A stretch of DNA of 34,056 nt. It comes from Paracoccaceae bacterium (GTDB lineage: Bacteria > Pseudomonadota > Alphaproteobacteria > Rhodobacterales > Rhodobacteraceae). Shown one piece after another: positions 1-8,823 of the stretch. The first letter of the stretch is position 1. The number at the start of each line of letters is the position of its first letter. The notes beneath the pieces are model-generated. The model searched no databases, had not been told where the DNA came from, and was given only the letters and a program-made list of their open reading frames with translations. Location: NCBI GenBank assembly GCA_028874915.1, contig JAPPHA010000087.1, positions 1 to 34,056 on the forward strand. The letters are read 5' to 3'. The position numbers were made by a program, and so were the translations under genes.

Positions 1-195
1 GTCGGCACATGTCCCTGAAAAACAATCATCTTTTTTTGTGCGCGTTAAACATGGGTTAGGGAATGACGAATCCAGGCCGGGGCCTTCATCTTCGCTCGGG
101 CTGTAGTCAAGCACATAATCCCGCATGGAACGCCAGAAAAGGACGGTTCATCCGCGAAGTGGAGAGACGGTAAATCGGTCTCAAGGAACTACGGG

Positions 196-597
196 CTAAC
201 GCTCGTCGAGGACGGTGCTTACGCGCCGCGCAACCGGATCCTGATCGGCAAGCTCACGCTCCCATAGCGTAAACACTGTCCAGCCGTTCACAGTCAGCTT
301 GCCGAGTTGATGGGAGTGGCGTTCGACATTGCGCACGATCTTCGCCTGGCAGTACTCGGCATTTGTTTTCGGCAAACGATTTCCGTGCTTGCATGAGTGC
401 CCGTGCCAGAAACATCCATGAAGGAAGATGACCTTCCGACGTGGCGCGAACACAATTTCACGTTTACTCGGCAAGTCCTTCCTGCGCAGACCGTAACGAT
501 AGCCCATACAGCGCCGGAGTCGTTGCACCTCCATCTCGGGTTTGGTGTCGCGACCTTTGACGGAGCGTTTGGTCCGGCACCGCTGCTGCGAGGTCAA
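196..597 (-). CDS. vsr: Vsr-like very short patch repair endonuclease, probably inactive
   Basis: 133 residues matching the Vsr family, which nicks DNA 5' of T:G mismatches made when 5-methylcytosine deaminates. Visible family features are an N-terminal RSVKGRDTKPE stretch, LPSKREIVF, the zinc/active-site block FLHGCFWHGHSC (about residues 58-69), KIVRNVER, and a C-terminal GWTVFTLWERELAD. Compared from memory with E. coli Vsr, the metal-binding Asp51 in LPGRPD is Glu here, and Asp97 in NVERD is His; the His after CFW is kept. Two catalytic positions are therefore changed and activity is doubtful. The ATG overlaps the stop of the upstream broken gene (ATGA at 594-597). No cytosine methyltransferase is present in the window, although vsr genes normally accompany one. 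Confidence 0.85.
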   Translation of the reverse strand: MTSQQRCRTKRSVKGRDTKPEMEVQRLRRCMGYRYGLRRKDLPSKREIVFAPRRKVIFLHGCFWHGHSCKHGNRLPKTNAEYCQAKIVRNVERHSHQLGKLTVNGWTVFTLWERELADQDPVARRVSTVLDER

Positions 598-1726
598 GGC
601 TGCGATCGTCGGATGGCGGACAGGTCGAAGTCCCTCTGCAGTGCATCATCGCGAACAATGCGCGGCGTCCGAAATGTGTCGGCGCCTCGATGGGCAACGT
701 CGATGCTGGCGTATTTGATTGCCTTTGGCATGCACTGGAAGCAGTCGTTGAAGGCTCGTAATATTTGGACGTCGGAAAGCCGCTTGCGGCCGCGGAGTGG
801 ATAGTTGCGAAGACTTGGATTCTTGGAAGGCGGGACGTACAGGCGCGGCGGGGGTAGTGAGTACGTCCCGACAATGGTTTCTCGGTCAGCGCCAGCCACC
901 GATTTGGGGCAAGGCCCGCCGATGGTGCCGCACACAATGTCCCAGATGACCATTCCGTCAACGCATTGTTCACGGGAGATGGATTCCGCGCTCTGGCGAA
1001 TATGGATACCGGTACACGCGTTGTGACGCAGGTCCGCGGCCGTGTTCGTGCAAATACTCCAGATGATGAACTCGTTGGCGTTAGAGGGTCGCTCGAAGAT
1101 GTTGGTGTTGTTACCGTCAAGACAGCCCTTCAATTCGGTGATGGCCGTTCGGCCTGCCTCAAGACTGACGGCGTAGTTGTGGCGATTGGTTTCCCCGTCG
1201 AACTCCCATTCCGTGATGAAACCCACATCCTGCATGTTTGAAAAACATGCTGGACGAACTGTCGCTTGTGTTCCCGCATGGGATGGAGTTGTGGGGGCGG
1301 TGTCCGCAAAATTCGACCATACGCATCATCATGGACAGCACCGGCATGGCGCGATTGGCAATTCTCCGCCAACCGCCTCGGGCCACCTGCTTCCATGATC
1401 GACGCCGAACACCAGTCCCAGACGGCGCGCGTCGACGATGGCTGCATCCTCGAGCACCCTGCCCGATGCCCGCCATTCGGCGTTCAACTCTTCCGCAAAA
1501 CTCGCGACGGAAATGCTGACAATCGATGTTTGTGCGGCAACGACGGCAGTCCCCATCGGTCGCTCCAGGCTCCGGGCGTTGTCACCGGTTGTCGCATTCG
1601 ATCCGGTGCCTGGACGCCCATCCTCTCCTGACTGCCCTGATCGAAGGGCCGCAACTGCATCTTCGGCGCAACGCGCGGGAACTCCGCAGACGGATACATC
1701 GCCGTGACACAGGGTGGCTGCCGCAC
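594..1726 (-). pseudogene. Broken gene upstream of vsr, possible PD-(D/E)XK restriction endonuclease
   Basis: A coherent protein can be read from about 1726 to 594 only by changing frame near 1560 and reading through two consecutive TGA codons at 1326-1331. The C-terminal open part has residues such as GFITEWEFD, AITELKGCLDGNN and NEFIIWSICTNTAADLRHN. The ITELKG stretch could be the ExK half of a PD-(D/E)XK nuclease site. With vsr immediately downstream (4-bp overlap), a restriction endonuclease is a reasonable guess, but I do not recognise the family. It lies 24 bp after the HEPN gene stop. The 3' half (ATG at 1235 to 594) is still open and could be translated as about 213 residues. Confidence 0.5.
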
Positions 1727-1750
1727 CGTGGCCGGATCCTCCTTGGTTGC

Positions 1751-2218
1751 TCAATCCCGCACGAGCGACGTTTGGATGTGATAGAAATCCTGAATCTCGC
1801 TGGAGACGTCGATGCGTTCGGAAAGAAGCGTGCCATGGGCGATCTGGTTGCGGACGTTGTAGAGTTGCATGGTCCGCTTCCACTCGCCGCTTCCCTTCTC
1901 GAGAACCAGCGTCAGACGGTTCTCGAAGCTCAGACCGGAGAGCCGCCGGTCGTCGGGATTGTACAGCGACCAGGCTCTGCGATTGCGCCAGTCCCCGTGC
2001 GACTGCGCGTGTCGAATGGCATCCCGGCAGGCATTGTCGATGTCCGCCTCCAACTGGCCCCAGGCCAGTACGAACCAGGCCTGATCGTTGAGTTCCTGCT
2101 CGCGCGCAACGCGGTCGCGCTCATCGGCCTCTCCGACGGTATCGTGGTCATCGCGCAGGTGTTCAAGAAAATCGTCGATCCGTTCGTACGATGCCGCGAT
2201 GGCCTGCAGGTCGCTCAC
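1751..2218 (-). CDS. HEPN-motif protein, uncharacterised
   Basis: 155 residues starting at a GTG that overlaps the stop of the preceding gene (GTGA at 2215-2218). The protein is mostly charged and helical. Near the C-terminus it carries VRNQIAHGTL, which fits the R-x4-6-H motif (here R-N-Q-I-A-H) of HEPN ribonucleases and HEPN-containing toxins. An earlier segment, NDQAWFVLAWGQLEADIDN, looks like a conserved helix of an abortive-infection-type HEPN protein. HEPN proteins are often RNases in toxin-antitoxin or phage-defence pairs; that role is inferred. No MNT nucleotidyltransferase partner is visible; the coupled upstream gene is of another kind. The reading frame is intact although its neighbours on both sides of the gene pair are broken. 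Confidence 0.6.
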   Translation of the reverse strand: MSDLQAIAASYERIDDFLEHLRDDHDTVGEADERDRVAREQELNDQAWFVLAWGQLEADIDNACRDAIRHAQSHGDWRNRRAWSLYNPDDRRLSGLSFENRLTLVLEKGSGEWKRTMQLYNVRNQIAHGTLLSERIDVSSEIQDFYHIQTSLVRD

Positions 2219-2667
2219 TGCAGGAACCGCCGCAACCAGCCTCGCGTGACGGCCTTGCGGTCGGACCGGTGCTCGGCGGGAGCCGCCTGCCAGTCCGGCT
2301 CGTCGAAGTTCTCGGCCGCATCGACAATGAGGTAGCGTCGGCCGTCGCGCTTTACATCGACCCGGCCGTTGTTTCCAATGATCCACAGCGCGTGCGGTGC
2401 CAGCTTCACAATCTGGCCCGCCCGGCTGTGGAGCTCGAGCGTGGGCATCCGTTTCGCCGCAACGCCGAACTTGCGCATCAGCTTCTCGTGCATGAGTACC
2501 GGCTCGCCTTCCCGTGCCTCCCATCCGTCCGGCAGCCAGTCACCGATCATGGAGTAAAGCCCGTTCAGACGCGATTCCCAATCATCGACGCGCCGCCGTA
2601 CATGATGGGCGTCGATGGATTCGCTGGTGACTTCGTCCAGAACCGTGTTCATCGAAACGTTCCCCAT
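2215..2667 (-). CDS. Uncharacterised protein, coupled to the HEPN gene
   Basis: 150 residues, not recognised. The N-terminal half is helical and charged (HHVRRRVDDWESRLNGLYSM). The middle looks like beta strands (PTLELHSRAGQIVKLAPHALW, then NNGRVDVKRDGRRYLIVD). There are no membrane segments and no nucleotidyltransferase GSxxxD motif. A second in-frame ATG at 2652 has a GGGGAA ribosome-binding sequence just upstream, so the true start may be there. The stop overlaps the GTG of the HEPN gene, so the two are probably made together, which is the arrangement of many toxin-antitoxin and defence pairs. Function is unknown; antitoxin or sensor would be guesses. Confidence 0.55.
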   Translation of the reverse strand: MGNVSMNTVLDEVTSESIDAHHVRRRVDDWESRLNGLYSMIGDWLPDGWEAREGEPVLMHEKLMRKFGVAAKRMPTLELHSRAGQIVKLAPHALWIIGNNGRVDVKRDGRRYLIVDAAENFDEPDWQAAPAEHRSDRKAVTRGWLRRFLQ

Positions 2668-2712
2668 TTGTCGCCCGGTCGGCTGCGCCGTCGGTTGTCC
2701 GCACGACGGTGC

Positions 2713-3436
2713 TCATGAATACTTTATATGAGCCGCCGAAGGGCGCTTCAACGCGGCGAACCGGTTTTCGGACAAATGCGGCGCTGGTTCTGCGCGAACG
2801 CCCCATCTGAAGACCTTGGGCTCCCAATACGCCTTCGCCCCATCTCTCAGGCTGCTCCAAAGCGCGCTGCCCTTCATCGGAATCGTCTTCCAGGCTTCGG
2901 ACGGACGGCGCCCGACAATTGGGGTCGAGCTGATGGCGGCGATACGGGAGAGCTTCAATTCGGGCCCCGGCCCCGGCTCCCGGTCGGGCGATTCGGACGC
3001 ATCGCTGTCGCGACCCGAGCCCTTACCGCCTCCAATCCAGTCTCTCGGCCTGTCCGAAGATGTCCGCACTGCGCCGACAACATTGCCGTCGGTGTCGACT
3101 GGCCGAACCAGGTACAGAGTTCGTCGGAGTGCGGGCGATGTTCTCCCAGCCCGTAGCGGCGGCGGTCCGATGGCGTTCGACACAGGCCGCGAACTGCCGA
3201 GTGATGAAAAGCTCCAGGGCCCCCATCTTGCTTTCCTCGACAAGGAAGGCGAATGCGTCCAATTCGACCCGCTCCCAGGGCAGGGTCAGCACTTCGTCCA
3301 ATGTCAGAAGGCTGAAGTCGCCTACCTTTGCCTGCGCGGGGATTCCGCAGTGCTCCACAAGGACGCCGGAAGCGCCAATGTCATTGGACGCAAGCTGCCG
3401 AGTCGACGTGGTCTCGAGGCTCAAGCCCGTTGTCAT
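2713..3436 (-). pseudogene. Uncharacterised gene split by a frameshift, coupled to thiX
   Basis: The ATG at 3436 overlaps the thiX stop (ATGA). The first part reads coherently to about 3130 (VGDFSLLTLDEVLTLPWERV, FAFLVEESKMGALELFITRQ). The protein then seems to continue in another frame (TLYLVRPVDTDGNVVGAVRT, SEAWKTIPMKGSALWSSLRD) to a stop at 2713. I do not recognise the family. The composition is that of a soluble globular protein and does not suggest a thiamine function. It more likely belongs with the following HEPN/vsr gene set and was joined to the end of the thi operon. Two overlapping independent genes cannot be excluded. Confidence 0.4.
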
Positions 3437-4161
3437 TCCAGAATCCTGTTGGCCAATTTGTCGATGCCGGCACGCAGAAAGATGGTGAAAGCTGCAAGCA
3501 CGATGAGGGCGGCGAACATCAGGTCAGCCTTGGCTCGACCGTTGGCAAGAAGCATCAGATACCCGAGGCCTTTCGAGGCTCCGACCCATTCGCCAATGAT
3601 CGCGCCGATCGGTGCATATACAGCCGCAAGGCGCAGGCCCGATGCAAGACCCGGCAATGCCGCGGGAATGCGAATGTGCCACATGACTCGAGCCGGGTGA
3701 GCGCCCATGACCCGGGCGAGATCCAACCAGTCCCGGTTTGTACGCATCAGCGCGTCAAAGAACGATGAAGTGATCGGAAAATAGATGATCAGGAGCGCCA
3801 TGGCGATCTTGGACCCCAACCCATAGCCAAACCAGAGAGTCAGGATCGGCGCGAGGGCAAAGACAGGGATGGCCTGGCTGAACACAAGAATCGGTCCGAC
3901 CAGCGTGCGCGCCAGCGGCGATGCCGCCAGGAAGACTGCAGAAATGCAGCCAACAACGATTCCAAGCAACAGGCCCGCCAACACTTCGGTGACCGTGATC
4001 AGCCCATGTTCGGCCAGAAGCGCGCGGCTTTCCCAGACGGTCTCGCCGACCAATCCAGGTCCCGGCAGGATGAAACGCGGCAAACCCGTGGCCGATACCA
4101 CGCCCTGCCAGACCGCCAAGGCTACCAGTCCGGAAGCGAGAGCACCGGCCCAGACTTTCAT
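3433..4161 (-). CDS. thiX: HMP/thiamine-precursor ABC transporter permease
   Basis: 242 residues, a BPD_transp_1 family inner-membrane permease. About six hydrophobic segments are visible, with the EAA-type cytoplasmic loop around ALMRTNRDWLDLARVMGAHP and WHIRIPAALPGLASGLRLA, which docks with the ATPase. With ThiZ and the ThiY binding protein it would import a thiamine pyrimidine precursor such as formylaminopyrimidine or HMP. The ATG at 4161 overlaps the thiZ stop (ATGA), which I prefer to the ATG four codons upstream. It is the last functional gene of the operon; an unrelated broken gene starts in its stop codon. Confidence 0.85.
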   Translation of the reverse strand: MKVWAGALASGLVALAVWQGVVSATGLPRFILPGPGLVGETVWESRALLAEHGLITVTEVLAGLLLGIVVGCISAVFLAASPLARTLVGPILVFSQAIPVFALAPILTLWFGYGLGSKIAMALLIIYFPITSSFFDALMRTNRDWLDLARVMGAHPARVMWHIRIPAALPGLASGLRLAAVYAPIGAIIGEWVGASKGLGYLMLLANGRAKADLMFAALIVLAAFTIFLRAGIDKLANRILE

Positions 4162-4883
4162 GATGGACGGCACAGTCGTGAATACAGGCGCGCCTGAGTT
4201 GTCAGGACACCTATGTCGTCCATTGGACGAGGAACGGTGCCATTCGGCTGTGCAAAGTCCTCGATCCCGGCAGGGGTCATCACCTTGATGGCATGGCCCA
4301 GCCGGGCGGCCTCGCCCGGATCATGGGTAACCAAGAGAACGGTCCTGTTGCTCAACAATTCGGCTGACAATTCCTGCATCCGGGCACGCGTGAGCGCATC
4401 CAGGGCCGAGAATGGCTCGTCCAGGAGAACTACGGGTCGGTCTTCCATCAGCGTTCGCGCAAGGGCAACACGTTGCCGTTGGCCACCTGAAAGGGCACGG
4501 GGTCTGCTCGCTGCCTTTCCGACAAGTCCCACCTTTGCCAACATCGCCCGGCTTCGGGCCGCATCGGGTCGTTCGCCCCTGAGACGTGCGCCCAGAAGCA
4601 CGTTGTTCTGCGCACTCAACCAGGGCAACAGCATGTCGTCCTGCGCCATAAGCGTTACACGGTTCGTGAGTCCCCCATCGGAAGCGGAAACCGTTCCGTT
4701 CAGAACAATTTCGTCATTGAGCCCGGAAAAAATCTTCAGGATCGTGGACTTTCCGACACCGCTCGCACCCAGGAGACAAGTCCATTGCCCAGCCGCCACG
4801 TCTAATCGGATATCCCTGAACACCGGCTCTCCGCCAAAGCTGGCGGAACCTGTCAGACATAGCGCCGGTGCCGACCGTGTCAC
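4158..4883 (-). CDS. thiZ: HMP/thiamine-precursor ABC transporter ATP-binding protein
   Basis: 241 residues with all hallmarks of an ABC ATPase: Walker A GASGVGKST, Q-loop in LMAQDDMLLPWL, signature LSGGQRQRVALARTL, Walker B VVLLDEPFSALDAL, and the switch histidine in LLVTHDPGEA. It resembles the nitrate/taurine/ThiZ subfamily. The start is taken as the GTG at 4883 because it overlaps the tenA stop (GTGA), matching the style of the rest of the operon. A longer in-frame reading to 4955 would run far into tenA. It energises uptake by ThiX/ThiY. Confidence 0.85.
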   Translation of the reverse strand: MTRSAPALCLTGSASFGGEPVFRDIRLDVAAGQWTCLLGASGVGKSTILKIFSGLNDEIVLNGTVSASDGGLTNRVTLMAQDDMLLPWLSAQNNVLLGARLRGERPDAARSRAMLAKVGLVGKAASRPRALSGGQRQRVALARTLMEDRPVVLLDEPFSALDALTRARMQELSAELLSNRTVLLVTHDPGEAARLGHAIKVMTPAGIEDFAQPNGTVPRPMDDIGVLTTQARLYSRLCRPS

Positions 4884-5548
4884 TTGAGACACATGTCCCA
4901 AAACCCGACTTCCAACCGGGTCGCCGTGGTGAATCGCCGGCAGAGCCCGCGCCATCTCGGAGAACCATTCGGATCACTTCCCAACCTCCGGTGCGCTACG
5001 GAGTCGATCAAGGTGCCGACATCACGGCAGACCTGCTGATAGGGTTCCGCGGAATAGGTGTCGATCCAGTCGGAAAACGCATCGGAAGTCTTTGAAATAG
5101 CCAGATTTGCACCGATCTCGCCATAGCCCATGACACAGGGCGCAAGAGCCGCAAGAAGATCAAGCAGATCTCCCGAATGGCCAGCATCAAGAACATAGCG
5201 GGTATAGGCAAGATTCTCCGGTCGTTCCTCGGTGGCAAAGAGTTCCATTTCGCCAATTCCAGCCCCGGCGCAAATTTCAACGTGCAAGGCGATCTCATTG
5301 TTGATCAGTGCGTTCACGGTGCCGGCAGCCAGTCGCATTTCCTCCACTGTGTCAGACTTGGTCACTGCCAATGCCCAGGCACGGGCGAAGTGGATCAAGA
5401 AGACATAATCCTGTCTGAGATAGTGCAAGAATGCTTGGCGGGGCAGGCTCCCGTCACCAAGGCCCCGCACAAAGGCGTGATCCACATAAGCGGGCCAGAC
5501 TGTCCCAGTCGCCTTGCGCCACGCTTCAAACGTCTTGCCGTAACTCAT
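4880..5548 (-). CDS. tenA: Aminopyrimidine aminohydrolase / thiaminase II
   Basis: 222 residues of the TenA family. It opens with SYGKTFEAWRKATGTVWPAY and keeps FLHYLRQDYVFLIHFARAWA. The block LAPCVMGYGEIGANL contains the expected catalytic cysteine. TenA converts aminopyrimidine breakdown products of thiamine to HMP, which ThiD then phosphorylates. It sits between the ThiY binding protein and the ThiZ ATPase, so the operon couples uptake to salvage. Its ATG overlaps the thiY stop (5545-5548) and its stop overlaps the thiZ GTG. Length is normal for the family. Confidence 0.9.
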   Translation of the reverse strand: MSYGKTFEAWRKATGTVWPAYVDHAFVRGLGDGSLPRQAFLHYLRQDYVFLIHFARAWALAVTKSDTVEEMRLAAGTVNALINNEIALHVEICAGAGIGEMELFATEERPENLAYTRYVLDAGHSGDLLDLLAALAPCVMGYGEIGANLAISKTSDAFSDWIDTYSAEPYQQVCRDVGTLIDSVAHRRLGSDPNGSPRWRGLCRRFTTATRLEVGFWDMCLK

Positions 5549-6480
5549 TGCGCACCCAGATCCACCGCCAGTGCCGATACCGGGCGAATCCCCGCGATCA
5601 GACCGGCATTCGAGAGGAACCGCTCAAACCGCACGTAACGGCCCGCGTCGAGCGCCTCAGGCCGCAGCGCAAAGCGTGGAATCGTGTCAACCCACGCCTT
5701 GGCGTTGAGTTCGTCATCAAGCTCGGAGGACGTGGATCTGAATATTTCCCAACTTTCTGCCGGGTGGTTGATGATGAACTGTGTCGCCAGTTCCGTCGCC
5801 CTCAGGAATCGGCGGATCTTGTCGATATCCATCAATTCAGAATTGGCCACGTAGATCAGTTCGTCATAGGTTGGGACACCTTCTTCCTCGACGTAGAAAC
5901 AACGTCCCTCGATGCCCTCGATCTCCATCTGGTTGAGTTCGAAGTTGCGGAAAGCGCCAATGACTGCGTCCACCTGTCCGGACATCAGCGAGGGAGAGAG
6001 TGACCAATTGACATTGACCAGTTCCACGGTGTCGAGCGCAACACCGTGCTTGGCGAGCACCGCAGTCAGCAACGCCTCTTCCACGCCCGCGACCGAGAAG
6101 CCGATCTTTCGGCCCTCGAGATCGGTGATCGCTTGAATCGGGCCCTCCTTCAGCACGAGCAGGCAGTTCAGTGGCGTGGCAATCAATGTGCCGACACGCA
6201 AGAGTGGCAACCCTTCGGCGACCTGCAGGTGCTGACTGGGCTGGTACGAGATCGCAAGGTTTGCCTTGCCCGCCGCCACCAGTTTGGGTGGATCCGACGG
6301 ATCTGCCGGCGCGATGATCTCGACTTCAAGCCCTTGATCGGCGAAAAAGCCCTTTTCCTGTGCCACGATGATTGGCCCGTGGTCAGGATTAACGAACCAG
6401 TCCAGGAGCAATGTCATTCTGTCCTGCGACTGGGTCGGGGTGGCGATTAGCATGGCGGTTGCGACGATGGCGTGTTTCAT
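5545..6480 (-). CDS. thiY: Thiamine-precursor ABC transporter substrate-binding protein (NMT1/THI5-like)
   Basis: 311 residues. A short signal peptide is seen (MKHAIVATAMLIATPTQSQ), then the NMT1/THI5 fold: LLLDWFVNPDHGPIIVAQEKG, AAGKANLAISYQPSQHL, GRKIGFSVAGVEEALL. Such proteins bind formylaminopyrimidine or a related HMP precursor in the periplasm and deliver it to ThiXZ. I chose the ATG at 6480, 10 bp after the thiF stop, because GAGGGA lies just upstream and the signal peptide follows at once; a longer open frame to 6813 is only read-through into thiF. The C-terminus ends in ALAVDLGAQ, and its stop is coupled to tenA. Confidence 0.88.
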   Translation of the reverse strand: MKHAIVATAMLIATPTQSQDRMTLLLDWFVNPDHGPIIVAQEKGFFADQGLEVEIIAPADPSDPPKLVAAGKANLAISYQPSQHLQVAEGLPLLRVGTLIATPLNCLLVLKEGPIQAITDLEGRKIGFSVAGVEEALLTAVLAKHGVALDTVELVNVNWSLSPSLMSGQVDAVIGAFRNFELNQMEIEGIEGRCFYVEEEGVPTYDELIYVANSELMDIDKIRRFLRATELATQFIINHPAESWEIFRSTSSELDDELNAKAWVDTIPRFALRPEALDAGRYVRFERFLSNAGLIAGIRPVSALAVDLGAQ

Positions 6481-6490
6481 AGTGCGTCCC

Positions 6491-7459
6491 TCAGTGGTCT
6501 CCCAATGCGAGCAAGACAATCTCGCCGGGCCAGTGTGCGGACAGCCGTTCGGCGGTCTGCCACGCACGTAATCCGGAACGGCAGGCCAGAACGGCGCGTT
6601 GATCCGGGGATGGGGTCGGTCCGGAGGGGCCAAACTCGGTGACCTGATGGCGGCGTGCTCCGGACAGTTGAGGTCCGGGTTCACCTGCAGCGCGCAGGTC
6701 CACGACGAAGTCATCCGACTCGACGGCATCGCGGGCAATGAACGGTGCCTTTGGCACGGGGTTTTCCGCACCGTCAAAGCGGAATCCACCGAAGCGCATG
6801 GCCTGACCATCAAATGTCACAAGCTGTCCCAAGGGAGAGGGTTTCATGCCGGAAAGGACCGCCATGGCCATCTGCGCTTGCAAAGCACCGATTACGCCGA
6901 CAGTCGGGCCCAGGACACCGTCCGCATCACAGGATTCCAGCTGCTCGGGCAGGTCCGGAAAGACAGCCCGAAGCCCGGGTGCCCCACCACAATACCCGCC
7001 GGAATATCCGTAGGTGCCAACCACGCTCGCGCTGATCAGGGGAACTTGGGCCGCCAGGCAGTGATCCGATGCGATATAGCTTGCAGCGATTCCGTCAGCA
7101 CATTCGATGACCAGATCGACATCGACAGTAAGCACGCCTGCATTTTCAGGATCGAAACGAACGCGAACAGGGTCGAAGACCGTGTCAGGGTTCAGCCTGG
7201 CCAAATGACAGGCTGCCGCCGTGACCTTGGGCTTGCCGATGTCCTCTTGCCTGAAGAGGGTTTGCCGGTGCAGGTTACTCGGGTCGACGCTGTCGGCATC
7301 CGCCAAGCGGATATGGCACACGCCGGCCCCGACCAGGTACTGCAGGACCGGCGAGGCCAGTCCGCCGACGCCGATAACCAGGACCCGGGCGGCACGCAGG
7401 CGGTTCTGCCCGGACGGCCCGAATGCAGGAACTGCGATCTGTCGAACATAGCGGTTCAT
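6491..7459 (-). CDS. thiF: ThiF/MoeB-family adenylyltransferase with C-terminal rhodanese-like domain
   Basis: 322 residues. The N-terminal E1-like domain has the nucleotide loop [31 protein letters not shown] and IGKPKV, followed by the crossover region [20 protein letters not shown]. It adenylates the C-terminal Gly-Gly of ThiS. Only one of the usual zinc CxxC pairs looks complete-like (YCGGA), so zinc binding is uncertain. The last 70 residues form a short rhodanese-like segment with [16 protein letters not shown], where Cys-Arg-Ser-Gly resembles a sulfurtransferase active loop, so activation and sulfur transfer may sit in one protein. The ATG at 7459 overlaps the thiE stop (ATGA). Confidence 0.87.
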   Translation of the reverse strand: MNRYVRQIAVPAFGPSGQNRLRAARVLVIGVGGLASPVLQYLVGAGVCHIRLADADSVDPSNLHRQTLFRQEDIGKPKVTAAACHLARLNPDTVFDPVRVRFDPENAGVLTVDVDLVIECADGIAASYIASDHCLAAQVPLISASVVGTYGYSGGYCGGAPGLRAVFPDLPEQLESCDADGVLGPTVGVIGALQAQMAMAVLSGMKPSPLGQLVTFDGQAMRFGGFRFDGAENPVPKAPFIARDAVESDDFVVDLRAAGEPGPQLSGARRHQVTEFGPSGPTPSPDQRAVLACRSGLRAWQTAERLSAHWPGEIVLLALGDH

Positions 7460-8049
7460 CGACAAACTTCCAGCCATTGGCGCACACGGTTCTCAGGGTC
7501 ATCACTGAGCGTTATGTCGGTAACGGCCGATACAATATCGGCGCCCGCAGCGAAGGCGTCCTTCGCGCGCTCCACGCTCATTCCACCAATTGCGGTCAAG
7601 GGCATATCTCCGATGCGTGCCTTCCACGCTGTCAGCCTTTCAACGCCCTGCTGACGCCATTTCATCGTTTTGAAAAATGTTGGATAGATCGGTCCCAGCG
7701 CCACGTAGTCAGGGTTGAATGACAGGGCTCGGTCGAGCTCGGCATCGTCGTGGGTCCAAATTCCCAGTTTCAGCCCTGCCGCGCGGATGGCCAAAGGATC
7801 CGCCTCATCGAGATCTTCCTGCCCCAGATGCAGCCAGTCACAGCCCAGTTCGATGGCCAGACGCCAGTGATCATTGACGACAAGCACGGCACCATGACGG
7901 GCGCAGAGGTCCCGGGCCTCGGCAATCTTGGTGCGCAGCAAGGTCTCGCGACAGTGCTTGATCCGCAACTGCACCAACTTGACGCCCAATGGCAACGTGC
8001 GCCTGAGCCATTCGGGATCGTCAAAGATCGGATAGAACCTGGGCAGCAT
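7456..8049 (-). CDS. thiE: Thiamine phosphate synthase
   Basis: 197 residues, slightly short for the family. ThiE joins HMP-PP and the thiazole phosphate to give thiamine phosphate. Visible motifs are [10 protein letters not shown], the phosphate/metal region [32 protein letters not shown] and [14 protein letters not shown]. The ATG at 8049 shares one base with the thiG stop (TGATG), and the protein begins [16 protein letters not shown] much longer open frame extends upstream to 8409 but lies opposite the reading frame of thiG and is not used. Downstream it overlaps thiF. Confidence 0.92.
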   Translation of the reverse strand: MLPRFYPIFDDPEWLRRTLPLGVKLVQLRIKHCRETLLRTKIAEARDLCARHGAVLVVNDHWRLAIELGCDWLHLGQEDLDEADPLAIRAAGLKLGIWTHDDAELDRALSFNPDYVALGPIYPTFFKTMKWRQQGVERLTAWKARIGDMPLTAIGGMSVERAKDAFAAGADIVSAVTDITLSDDPENRVRQWLEVCR

Positions 8050-8819
8050 CAGAGGAACGCCTTTCCCAGAACCGGAGTCGAAGGCGCCGCCATGTCGCGT
8101 GGCTCCATGGGGTCGGCAGCATGCGCCAGCGCACCGGCATCCACCGCCTTTGCAAAGCCTTCGGCCATGGCCGCCGGATCGCCGGCCCTTGCCACAGCCG
8201 TGTTCAAGAGTACGGCGTCGTAGCCCATTTCCATCGCCTGGGCCGCCTGCGACGGCAATCCGAGTCCTGCATCCACTACCAACGGGATTTCCGGGAAATG
8301 GGCACGCAGCGAGCGCAATGCATAGGGATCGTTGAGGCCCAGCCCTGATCCGATCGGCGCACCCCAGGGCATCAGCACCTGACAGCCGGCCTCCAGGAGC
8401 TTCTCGCACAGAACCAGATCATCTGTGCAGTAGGGGAAGACCTGAAATCCGTCCTCAGTCAGGTTGCGCGCTGCCTCGACCAGAGCGAATGGATCCGGCT
8501 GGAGAGTATCCGCATGTCCTATCACTTCGAGCTTGATCCAGTCCGTATCGAACAATTCGCGTGCCATCTGGGCCGTGGTCACGGATTCGCGAACCGAGTA
8601 GCAGCCAGCAGTGTTGGGAAGGACGGCAACGCCAAGATTCTGGATCAGTATCTTGAAATCCGGACCGGCCCTGCCGCCCCCCGCCTCGCGCCGAACCGAA
8701 ACTGTAGCGACGCCCGCACCGGAACGCCGGAACGCTTCGGCAAGGATCGCCGGTGAGGGGTATTGTGCGGTCCCGAGCATCAGGCGCGAAGCGATTTTGG
8801 TACCGTAAAACTCAGGCAC
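8049..8819 (-). CDS. thiG: Thiazole synthase
   Basis: 256 residues. ThiG forms the thiazole phosphate ring from deoxyxylulose 5-phosphate, dehydroglycine and ThiS-thiocarboxylate. The catalytic Schiff-base lysine lies in DWIKLEVIG (about residue 95). Other conserved blocks are [29 protein letters not shown], and [19 protein letters not shown] followed by [15 protein letters not shown]. It starts 4 bp after the thiS stop and is followed directly by thiE. Its dehydroglycine would come from the adjacent thiO product. Confidence 0.95.
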   Translation of the reverse strand: MPEFYGTKIASRLMLGTAQYPSPAILAEAFRRSGAGVATVSVRREAGGGRAGPDFKILIQNLGVAVLPNTAGCYSVRESVTTAQMARELFDTDWIKLEVIGHADTLQPDPFALVEAARNLTEDGFQVFPYCTDDLVLCEKLLEAGCQVLMPWGAPIGSGLGLNDPYALRSLRAHFPEIPLVVDAGLGLPSQAAQAMEMGYDAVLLNTAVARAGDPAAMAEGFAKAVDAGALAHAADPMEPRDMAAPSTPVLGKAFL

Positions 8820-8823
8820 CTGG

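Noticed and set aside
1-195. A gene at the left edge
   Set aside because: Only short frames without motifs or ribosome-binding sites are present; nothing can be supported.
6599-7654. A 351-codon plus-strand open frame
   Set aside because: It is antisense to thiF and thiE, which have strong family motifs; its own translation is not protein-like.
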